This document shows positions 1-5,595 of a stretch of DNA of 6,006 nt, one piece after another. The notes under the pieces are model-generated. The model was not told the origin of the DNA and did not search any database. It saw nothing but the letters and a program-made list of their open reading frames with translations. Each line of letters begins with the position of its first letter. Position 1 is the first letter of the stretch. Source of the stretch: a bacterium. GTDB taxonomy: Bacteria; Patescibacteriota; Patescibacteriia; UBA1558; GWA2-36-10. The DNA is taken from NCBI GenBank assembly GCA_030690875.1, contig JAUYFP010000040.1, positions 1 through 6,006 of the forward strand, read 5' to 3'. The translations under genes were made by a program, and so were the position numbers.

Positions 1-701
1 AGGATGTTTCCATGCACGCCATTACTTATTTTTTGCCTAGTTACGCCGGTTTTTTAGTGGAAGACGAGGTAAAACATTTGTCCCAAATAATGAATGCTAA
101 AAAGGGTTTGGTGATTATTTTTGGCGGTGCCAAAGTGAAGACTAAGCTGAAATTGATAAAAAAAAGCAGTCAAAAAGCCGACAGCGTCTTGGTCGGTGGC
201 GCTTTAGCTAATACTATTTTGGCCGCGGCTGGATACACTGTTGGTAAATCTCTGGTTGAAAGAAATCTTTTTTCTTTAGCCAGAGAACTCAGCAAGAGCG
301 CTATAAATATGCCGATTGATGTCAGAGTAGCCAAAACTTTGAAGTCAAAAACAGCCAAAACTTTTTTAGTGAGCCAAGTGCCAAAAAATTATATGATTTT
401 GGATATTGGGCCAAAGACCATAAAAAATTATATCAATATTTTAAAATCAGCCAAGCTGATTGTTTGTAACGGACCTTTTGGTTATTTTGAGAACAAAATT
501 TTTATGGCTGGTTCGCGGGAAATAATGAAAGCGCTGGCCAAAACAAAAGCCAAAGTTATTATTGGTGGCGGAGAAACAGTGGAATTGGCCAGACAATTGA
601 AGCTGGATAAAAAGTTTGATTTTATTTCCACTGGCGGCGGAGCAATGCTGACTTTTTTGCAAGGGAAAAAAATGCCGGTTTTAGAAAGATTAAGAAAGTA
701 A
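1..701 (+). CDS. pgk: Phosphoglycerate kinase, C-terminal part (5' end outside window)
   Basis: Phosphoglycerate kinase transfers phosphate between 1,3-bisphosphoglycerate and ADP, giving 3-phosphoglycerate and ATP in the cytoplasm. The frame is open from base 3 and gives 232 residues before TAA at 699-701. The family is about 390-400 residues long, so roughly 160 N-terminal residues are missing; the ATG at 12 is internal, not a start. Counting the codon at 3-5 as residue 1, the nucleotide-binding domain is complete: LPSYAGFL (11-18), GGAKV (41-45), GGA (65-67), GKSLVE (81-86), DIGPKT (134-139), NGPFGYFE (156-163), GGGET (188-192) and STGGGA (209-214). Two positions are less usual: GGGET where most family members have GGGDS or GGGDT, and Cys before NGP where Trp is typical. 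Both look tolerable, and there is no frameshift. It heads the visible glycolytic cluster, 110 bases before eno. Confidence 0.96.
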   Translation, partial: DVSMHAITYFLPSYAGFLVEDEVKHLSQIMNAKKGLVIIFGGAKVKTKLKLIKKSSQKADSVLVGGALANTILAAAGYTVGKSLVERNLFSLARELSKSAINMPIDVRVAKTLKSKTAKTFLVSQVPKNYMILDIGPKTIKNYINILKSAKLIVCNGPFGYFENKIFMAGSREIMKALAKTKAKVIIGGGETVELARQLKLDKKFDFISTGGGAMLTFLQGKKMPVLERLRK

Positions 702-714
702 TATTTTCGCCCAC

Positions 715-750
715 CCTCCAAAGGAGGACAAGCATGGCGACCGACCTCCT
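715..750 (+). promoter_or_regulatory. Shine-Dalgarno-like AAGGAGG inside two competing hairpins
   Basis: AAGGAGG at 721-727 lies six bases before an ATG (734) that is in frame with enolase, a textbook ribosome-binding layout. The same GGAGG can pair with CCTCC at 715-719 (5 bp, AAA loop), and AGGAGG (722-727) can pair with CCTCCT at 745-750 (6 bp, enclosing the ATG). The two pairings exclude each other. This could be a translational switch, or simply the palindromic left part of a dispersed repeat. I favour the repeat, because the conserved enolase N-terminus begins only at 812. The reverse strand carries a similar AGGAGG-spacer-ATG by symmetry. Confidence 0.35.
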
Positions 751-820
751 ATTCGGGCCTGAGCCCCTCAGGGCCGAAGGCTGGGTGGAACTTGTAACTT
801 GTAACTATCTTATGCCAAAT
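751..820 (+). repeat. Leader repeat copy 1: GC-rich hairpin plus heptamers, reaching into eno
   Basis: These 70 bases recur at 2099-2182 with only three substitutions (G772/A2120, C809/T2171, C815/T2177), if a 14-base insertion in the second copy is left out. The left part is a hairpin: 752-763 pairs with 767-778, 11 of 12 pairs with one G-G mismatch, around a CCC loop. The right part has two ACTTGTA heptamers (790-803). The match continues through the eno start codon at 812-814. CCACCC (711-716) and GGGTGG (783-788) may add an outer stem. No T-run follows the hairpin, so it is not a classical rho-independent terminator. Confidence 0.85.
790..807 (+). repeat. Heptamer repeat ACTTGTA, two full units
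   Basis: ACTTGTA occurs twice in a row at 790-803 and is followed by a partial unit, ACTA. It ends four bases before the eno start codon. The same heptamer occurs in the next spacer with more units, so it behaves like a variable short tandem repeat. Confidence 0.75.
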
Positions 821-2083
821 AAAATAAAAAAAATATCGGCCATGGAAATTCTAGATTCCCGTGGCAATCCCACTGTTGAAGCCACGGTGGAATTGAATAC
901 TGGTGTGAGTGCTAGCGCCTCAGTGCCTTCTGGGGCTTCTACTGGTCGTTTTGAGGCCCATGAATTAAGAGATGGTAATATGTCCCGTTATGGTGGCCAA
1001 GGCGTATTGAAAGCAGTAGACAACATCAACAAACTTATTAATGATGCTTTGAATGGCCTAGTCATCACTGAGCAGAAAAAAATTGACGAAACTATGATTG
1101 CCTTGGATGGCACTAAAAACAAAAGCAAGTTGGGCGCCAACGCTATTTTGGCAGTTTCTTTGGCCGCGTCTCAGGCCGGAGCCAAGAGCCAGAATCTCCA
1201 GCTTTATGAGTATTTGCGTATTTTGTATAATCCTAAATTAAAAAAATATTCCTTGCCCACTCCAGTAGTTAACGTCATCAACGGCGGTCTGCACGGGGCG
1301 ACCAACATCAACTTGCAGGAATTTTGGCTGGTGCCGAGCAAAGCCAAAGATTTTTCCGAAAAAATCAGGCAGGCCAGCGAAATTTTTCATGAGCTGGGCA
1401 ATTTAATGAAAGCCATAGGACTGGATACTGATTTGGGCAATGAAGGCGGTTATTCGCCGGATATTGATTCTCACAGCCGAGTTTTTGAACTGTTGCTTCA
1501 AGCCACGGAAAATTCCGGCTATATTCCGGGTGAAGATATTTATTTTGGTATTGATGCCGGTGCTTCGGAATTTTTCAACAGCAATTCCGGCAAGTATGAG
1601 CTCAAATTGGAAAACAAAGAATTTTCTTCGGATGAACTGATAGATTTTTATCTTAACTTAATGGAAATATACCCATTGCGCTTTTTGGAAGATCCACTTG
1701 ATCAAGAGGATTGGTCTTCTTGGCGTGATTTTAGTCGAGATGATTTTATAAAAAGCCACGATGTCAAAATTATTGGCGATGATATTTTTGTTACCAATTT
1801 GGAGCGCCTAAAAAAAGGCGTGAGCATGGGAGTGGCCAATACTATTCTTATCAAACCAAATCAAATTGGCACTTTGACAGAAACACTGGCCACTATTTCT
1901 TTTGCTCGGTCCAGTAATTATGATATTATGGTTTCTCATCGCAGTGGTGAAACCCTAGACACTAGTATTGCCGATTTGGCTGTGGCTGTTAATGCTGACT
2001 ATATCAAAACTGGCTCAACGGCCAGAGGTGAGAGGATAGCCAAATATAATCGTTTATTAAGTATTGAACAAAAAATAAAGTAA
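812..2083 (+). CDS. eno: Enolase (phosphopyruvate hydratase)
   Basis: Enolase interconverts 2-phosphoglycerate and phosphoenolpyruvate in the cytoplasm. From ATG 812 the protein has 423 residues, normal for the family. Visible motifs: EILDSRGNPTVE (12-23), the mobile Ser loop VPSGASTG (38-45), KLGANAILAVSLA (106-118), INGGLHG with His161 and QEF with Glu170, NEGGYSP with the general acid Glu211, metal ligands Asp248 (GIDAGASEF), Glu293 (FLEDPLD) and Asp323 (GDD), the catalytic base Lys348 in LIKPNQIGT, VSHRSGET (374-381) and Lys399 in IKTGS. These assignments follow the well-studied enolases. An in-frame ATG at 734 with a strong Shine-Dalgarno would add 26 residues, but these are translated repeat with no family match, and the repeat's other copy is not open in this frame. 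I therefore place the start at 812. No Shine-Dalgarno is visible there. The gene lies 90 bases before gpmI copy 1. Confidence 0.97.
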   Translation: MPNKIKKISAMEILDSRGNPTVEATVELNTGVSASASVPSGASTGRFEAHELRDGNMSRYGGQGVLKAVDNINKLINDALNGLVITEQKKIDETMIALDGTKNKSKLGANAILAVSLAASQAGAKSQNLQLYEYLRILYNPKLKKYSLPTPVVNVINGGLHGATNINLQEFWLVPSKAKDFSEKIRQASEIFHELGNLMKAIGLDTDLGNEGGYSPDIDSHSRVFELLLQATENSGYIPGEDIYFGIDAGASEFFNSNSGKYELKLENKEFSSDELIDFYLNLMEIYPLRFLEDPLDQEDWSSWRDFSRDDFIKSHDVKIIGDDIFVTNLERLKKGVSMGVANTILIKPNQIGTLTETLATISFARSSNYDIMVSHRSGETLDTSIADLAVAVNADYIKTGSTARGERIAKYNRLLSIEQKIK

Positions 2084-2098
2084 TTTTTCCACTCGCCC

Positions 2099-2182
2099 AT
2101 TCGGGCCTGAGCCCCTCAGAGCCGAAGGCTGGGTGGAACTTGTAACTTTCAACTTGTAACTTGTAACTATTTTATGTCAAAT
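2099..2182 (+). repeat. Leader repeat copy 2, reaching into gpmI copy 1
   Basis: This is the second copy of the 70-base unit at 751-820, with 14 extra bases that correspond to two heptamers. The hairpin arms 2100-2111 and 2115-2126 pair at 10 of 12 positions (mismatches G2105-G2121 and C2106-A2120), slightly weaker than copy 1. TTCCAC (2087-2092) and GTGGAA (2133-2138) form an outer inverted repeat around it. The match with copy 1 includes the ATG at 2174 and the next six bases, apart from one change. In the gpmI frame this copy has a stop (TGA at 2108-2110) and no start before 2174, which shows that the unit is not conserved as protein. Confidence 0.85.
2138..2169 (+). repeat. Heptamer repeat ACTTGTA, four units (one variant)
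   Basis: From 2138 the units read ACTTGTA, ACTTTCA, ACTTGTA, ACTTGTA and then a partial ACTA. That is two more units than before eno. The array ends shortly before the gpmI copy 1 start codon at 2174. Confidence 0.75.
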
Positions 2183-3736
2183 ATAAAAAAAGAAAATTTT
2201 CCTTTGGTGCTACTGGTTTTAGATGGTTGGGGCATTTGGGATCAGGCAAAGGGCAATCCTATTCATGATGCCAATATGCCATTGATAAATTCCTTATTTA
2301 GTAAATATCCTAACATCTTACTTAGCGCTTCGGGAGCTGATGTTGGTTTGCCCAATGGCCAGCCGGGCAATTCTGAGGCTGGGCACATGAATATTGGCGC
2401 GGGTCGAGTGGTAGAGCAGGATTCTACGATAATATCTCGCAGTATAAATAACGGAACTTTTTTTAAAAATCCCGCTTTTCTTCAAGCCGCAACGCATGTG
2501 GAAAAACACAATTCCAATATTCATATCATGGGACTTTTGTCTGACGGTTTTAGCCCGCACGCTGACAATGATCATATTTTGTCGCTAATTAGTTTTTTTA
2601 TCGGCAAGACAAAACAGCAGATTTACCTTCATCTTTTTACTGATGGTCGCGATAGTCCACAGTTTGCCGCCTTAAAAGTCATGAGTCAGTATAATACTAT
2701 TTTTAATTCCTCGCGGGTAAAAGTAGCCAGCATCATGGGTCGTTTTTATGCCATGGACAGAAAAAAAGATTGGCATAGAACCAAACTGGCTTACGATGTT
2801 TTGGTTTTGGGTAAAGGGGAGAAAGCTGATGATCCGGTGGAGGCCATTGATAGAGCTTATAATCGACGAGAAAGCGATGAGTTTATTCTGCCGACGGTTA
2901 TTGTGGATAAAGGCAAAGCAATCGGCCCGATAAGCGACAATGATGCAGTGGTGTTTTTCAATCTTCGCTCTGACAGAGCGCGCCAGCTGACTAAAGCTTT
3001 TGTGCAAAAAGATTTTGAAAAGAAAAGTGGTGGAGTTTTTATTAGAGAAAAAATTTTAAAAAATACCTTGTTTGTTGCTTTGACTGATTTTGGCCCTGAT
3101 TTAAAAGGAGTTTTGACAGCTTATCCGGGTATTGATTTGTCCGACACCTTGCCGATAGCTTTAAAAAATTACCGCCAACTTTATATTGCTGAGACTGAAA
3201 AATATGCTCATGTAACTTATTTTTTTAATGGCGGTTATGATCATATTGTGGCTGGAGAAACTAGAATAGAAATTCCTTCAAAAGATGTTGATTCTTATGC
3301 CAAGGCGCCGGAGATGAGCACCATAGAAATTTGCGATTATATAAACAAAGAAATAAAAGATAACAGTTTTGATTTTATTATGGCCAATATTGCCAGTCCG
3401 GATATGATTGGGCACACTGGCGATTTTAAGGCGGCAGTCAAAGCTTTGGAGGTAGTGGATAAGTCAGTGGGTAGTTTGATAAAAGCAGTTTTAGCCAAGA
3501 AAGGGACGATTATTATTACATCTGATCATGGCAATGTGGAGGAAATGATGAATTTAAAAACCAATGAAATTGACACCGAGCATTCTAGCAATCCCGTGCC
3601 TTTTATAATTGTTAATCATCATAATTACAAATTAGCCAAAAAAGGAAAGCTGGCCAACATTGCGCCAACTCTGTTGGATATTTTGGGAATTGATAAACCA
3701 GTGTTGATGAAAGCCAAATCTTTAATTGTGAAATAG
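2174..3736 (+). CDS. gpmI: Phosphoglycerate mutase, 2,3-bisphosphoglycerate-independent (divergent copy 1)
   Basis: This is an alkaline-phosphatase-superfamily mutase that interconverts 3- and 2-phosphoglycerate through a phosphoserine intermediate, using two metal ions (usually Mn). It has 520 residues, within the usual 500-550. Metal and catalytic residues, by analogy with the Geobacillus enzyme: Asp17 (VLDGWG), Ser67 (GNSEAGHMNIGAGR), Asp410 and His414 (SPDMIGH), Asp451 and His452 (SDHGN), His470. Substrate residues: DGRD (157-160), Arg190, Arg196, Arg265 and Arg268 (RSDRAR), Lys343 (ETEKYAHVTYFFNGG). Oddities: the usual GGVHSH substrate loop reads GFSPHADNDH (125-134), apparently one residue longer; RPDRAR has become RSDRAR and NPDM has become SPDM; the C-terminal loop is about a dozen residues shorter than in copy 2. 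Against copy 2 I count 28 identities in 62 N-terminal positions, so this is an old paralogue or separate acquisition. The start at 2174 fits the family; no Shine-Dalgarno is visible. Confidence 0.94.
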   Translation: MSNIKKENFPLVLLVLDGWGIWDQAKGNPIHDANMPLINSLFSKYPNILLSASGADVGLPNGQPGNSEAGHMNIGAGRVVEQDSTIISRSINNGTFFKNPAFLQAATHVEKHNSNIHIMGLLSDGFSPHADNDHILSLISFFIGKTKQQIYLHLFTDGRDSPQFAALKVMSQYNTIFNSSRVKVASIMGRFYAMDRKKDWHRTKLAYDVLVLGKGEKADDPVEAIDRAYNRRESDEFILPTVIVDKGKAIGPISDNDAVVFFNLRSDRARQLTKAFVQKDFEKKSGGVFIREKILKNTLFVALTDFGPDLKGVLTAYPGIDLSDTLPIALKNYRQLYIAETEKYAHVTYFFNGGYDHIVAGETRIEIPSKDVDSYAKAPEMSTIEICDYINKEIKDNSFDFIMANIASPDMIGHTGDFKAAVKALEVVDKSVGSLIKAVLAKKGTIIITSDHGNVEEMMNLKTNEIDTEHSSNPVPFIIVNHHNYKLAKKGKLANIAPTLLDILGIDKPVLMKAKSLIVK

Positions 3737-3758
3737 TTTCAAATTATCGTTACTAATA

Positions 3759-3826
3759 CTGCTCGCTGACCAAGCAAATCGTTTAGACGCTAACGCGTAA
3801 TCACTCTTTGCTTAGTCAGCTCGCAG
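3759..3826. repeat. Imperfect palindrome A in the spacer between the two gpmI genes
   Basis: Arms 3759-3778 and 3807-3826 are complementary at 17 of 20 positions. The 28-base loop has its own small inverted repeat around ACG (CGTTTAG at 3780-3786, CTAACG at 3790-3795, one bulge). The right end, GCTCGCAGAAA followed by an A-rich tail (3819-3843), matches the right end of palindrome B (3935-3959) at 23 of 25 bases, so the two are related. No transposase or open frame is present; it resembles a REP or MITE-type non-autonomous repeat. No T-run marks it as a terminator. Confidence 0.75.
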
Positions 3827-3841
3827 AAACAAAAACATAAA

Positions 3842-3869
3842 TAGGCAAAAGTAAAATTAAGTTTATAAT
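3842..3869 (+). promoter_or_regulatory. Possible sigma-70-type promoter for gpmI copy 2
   Basis: A perfect TATAAT lies at 3864-3869. TAGGCA at 3842-3847 matches four of six bases of the TTGACA consensus with a 16-base spacer. A transcript starting about seven bases downstream would begin inside the left arm of palindrome B and carry a leader of roughly 115 bases. The region is A/T-rich, so TATAAT by chance is possible. The long gap after gpmI copy 1 makes a separate promoter plausible. Confidence 0.35.
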
Positions 3870-3871
3870 AA

Positions 3872-3944
3872 TTCTGCGAGCGGACAATACTATTCGCTTA
3901 ACGGCCTTCGCCTGAATCGCTCATAGCATTATCCGCTCGCAGAA
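3872..3944. repeat. Palindrome B in front of gpmI copy 2
   Basis: Arms 3872-3893 and 3923-3944 are complementary at 20 of 22 positions, with the GC-rich core CTGCGAGCGGA / TCCGCTCGCAG. The 29-base loop contains a small GGC-CTTC-GCC hairpin (3903-3912). It shares its right end and flanking A-rich tail with palindrome A, but the loops differ. It would form a strong hairpin in either strand's RNA. It may be a mobile repeat remnant, an RNA-processing or stability element, or a leader hairpin of gpmI copy 2; the sequence alone does not decide. Confidence 0.8.
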
Positions 3945-3991
3945 ATAAAAGCATAAATAAAAAATAATTAACATAGTAAATTTCTAACGGG

Positions 3992-5569
3992 ATGAAACGA
4001 CCGAAGCCACTAGTTTTAATAATTTTGGATGGTTTTGGCATAGCGCCTCCATCAAGAGCTAATGCTATTTCTTTAGCCAAGACGCCAAATTTTGATAAAT
4101 ATTCCCAGCATTATCCAGTGATGCCACTTTCCGCCAGCGGTGAGGCCGTTGGTTTGTCTTGGGGTGAAATGGGCAATTCGCAGGTTGGGCATTTATCTAT
4201 TGGTTCGGGACTTATTCCTTACCAAAATTTGCCCAGAATTACCAAAGCTATTACTGAGGGTGATTTTTTTGAGAATGAGGCATTTTTATCAGCCATTGAG
4301 CATGTTAAAAAAAATCATTCCAGTCTTCATTTGATGGGTTTGGTCAGCTCCGGCGGTATTCACAGTTACAATGAGCATCTTTATGCCTTAGTTGAATTAG
4401 CGCATCAGAAAAAAATAGACCGAATATATATCCATGCTTTTTTAGATGGCCGTGACACGCCTTACAACAGCGGTATAAATTTTATTGCCAAATTGCAGGA
4501 CAGGTTAAAAATAATCGGTGCCGGAACAATTACCACTTTATCCGGTCGTTTTTGGTCTATGGATAGAGATAACCGTTGGGATCGCACAGCCAAGGCCTAT
4601 CAGGCAATTGTTTTAGGTGAGTCAGAAAAAAAATACGATGATCCTCTAAAAGCCATTGAAAGTTCTTACAAAAAAGAAGTTTATGATGAGGAATTTGTGC
4701 CAGTTGTTATAACTGACGATTTGGGCAAGCCTCGTGGTCAGATAAAAGACGGGGACGCAATAATTTATTTTAATTTTCGGCCTGATAGAGCTAGACAACT
4801 GACTCAAGCTTTAGTTTTGCCGGGTTTTGAAAAATTCAAGCGGGATTATTATAAAAATTTATTGCTGGTCACGATGACAGAATACGAAAAAGATTTGCCA
4901 GTGACTGTTGCTTTTCCGCCCTTGTCTATTGATTATCCACTAGCCAGAGTAATTTCCGAAGCTGGTCTCAAACAGCTCCATATTGCTGAAACGGAAAAAT
5001 ACGCTCATGTTACTTATTTTTTCAATGGTGGCAATGAAAAGATATTTGAAGGAGAGGAAAGGGCGCTTGTTCCTTCACCATCAGTTATTTCTTATGATCA
5101 GAAGCCAGCCATGTCTGCCAGAGAAATAGCTAATAAAGTAACGCAATCTATCAAAGAAGGTCATTTTGATTTTATTGTTATAAATTTTGCCAATCCAGAC
5201 ATGGTCGGACATACTGGCAATATTGCCGCGACTGTCGAGGCCATTGAAATTCTTGATCAACTAGTAGGGGAAATAGTAGACACAATTCTGTCTTATGACG
5301 GTGTGGCGCTGATAACATCGGATCACGGCAATGCCGAAGCCAAATATGATTTGCAAACCGGTGTGGTGCAAAAAGAGCATACCAATAATCCTGTGCCTTT
5401 GTTTATCATCGGCAAAGAGTTTATCGGCAAGAGCGTTTTGGCAGGACTGAGCGGCAGTGATTTAAGCCATGTTACGCCGGTGGGAGTTTTGGCGGACATT
5501 GCTCCAACAGTGCTCAAAATTATGGGATTAAAAAAACCACCGCAAATGTCCGGCAGTTCTTTGGTTTAG
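3992..5569 (+). CDS. gpmI: Phosphoglycerate mutase, 2,3-bisphosphoglycerate-independent (canonical copy 2)
   Basis: This has the same reaction and fold as the preceding gene and 525 residues. All family residues sit where the well-studied enzymes have them: Asp13 (ILDGFG), Ser63 in GNSQVGH as phosphoserine nucleophile, His124 in the canonical loop GGIHS, DGRD (152-155), Arg186, Arg192, Arg263 and Arg266 in RPDRAR, Lys336 in ETEKYAHVTYFFNGG, Asp403 and His407 in NPDMVGH, Asp444 and His445 in SDHGN, His463. It ends with the usual loop and MSGSSL tail. The nucleophile stretch continues SIGSG where most members have NIGAG, a mild change. Of the two copies this is the safer candidate for the main glycolytic mutase. 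Its start is the first Met of the conserved N-terminus, preceded only by a weak ACGGG too close to be a normal Shine-Dalgarno. It is separated from copy 1 by 255 bases with two palindromes and may have its own promoter. Confidence 0.96.
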   Translation: MKRPKPLVLIILDGFGIAPPSRANAISLAKTPNFDKYSQHYPVMPLSASGEAVGLSWGEMGNSQVGHLSIGSGLIPYQNLPRITKAITEGDFFENEAFLSAIEHVKKNHSSLHLMGLVSSGGIHSYNEHLYALVELAHQKKIDRIYIHAFLDGRDTPYNSGINFIAKLQDRLKIIGAGTITTLSGRFWSMDRDNRWDRTAKAYQAIVLGESEKKYDDPLKAIESSYKKEVYDEEFVPVVITDDLGKPRGQIKDGDAIIYFNFRPDRARQLTQALVLPGFEKFKRDYYKNLLLVTMTEYEKDLPVTVAFPPLSIDYPLARVISEAGLKQLHIAETEKYAHVTYFFNGGNEKIFEGEERALVPSPSVISYDQKPAMSAREIANKVTQSIKEGHFDFIVINFANPDMVGHTGNIAATVEAIEILDQLVGEIVDTILSYDGVALITSDHGNAEAKYDLQTGVVQKEHTNNPVPLFIIGKEFIGKSVLAGLSGSDLSHVTPVGVLADIAPTVLKIMGLKKPPQMSGSSLV

Positions 5570-5571
5570 AT

Positions 5572-5595
5572 TTTATTTGGTCTTCACCAGATAAA
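5572..5595. terminator. Weak hairpin at the convergent gene ends
   Basis: TTTATTTGGT (5572-5581) and ACCAGATAAA (5586-5595) pair at 9 of 10 positions around a CTTC loop, with a G-U wobble at the tenth in + strand RNA. It sits between and across the ends of two converging genes, where a shared terminator would be expected. The stem is A/T-rich and no T-run follows on either strand, so termination is uncertain. Confidence 0.35.

Noticed and set aside
640..735. Short - strand reading frame from the ATG at 735, preceded by AGGAGG
   Set aside because: It arises from the symmetry of the palindromic repeat and runs into the antisense of pgk; no recognisable protein.
752..778. Rho-independent terminator after pgk
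   Set aside because: The hairpin is strong but is followed by CTTGTAAC-type sequence, not a T-run, and it recurs as part of a larger repeat.
734..811. N-terminal extension of enolase from the ATG at 734
   Set aside because: The 26 residues are translated repeat; the second repeat copy is out of frame or stopped, and the conserved enolase N-terminus begins at 812. Kept only as a finding because of the strong Shine-Dalgarno.
2672..3007. 111-residue - strand open frame inside gpmI copy 1
   Set aside because: It lies wholly antisense to a well-supported coding region with conserved motifs; no motif of its own.
3759..3944. CRISPR array or tRNA gene in the largest spacer
   Set aside because: There are only two related palindromes with different loops and no regular short repeats and spacers; no cloverleaf with tRNA consensus bases is visible.
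3898..4080. - strand open frame over palindrome B and the start of gpmI copy 2
   Set aside because: It is antisense to a clear gene and partly made of the palindrome; no family features.
5584..5586. Alternative genetic code with TGA read as Gly (as in Gracilibacteria)
   Set aside because: No TGA occurs inside the four + strand genes, Gly uses GGN, and TGA sits at the natural end of the DUF212-like protein.
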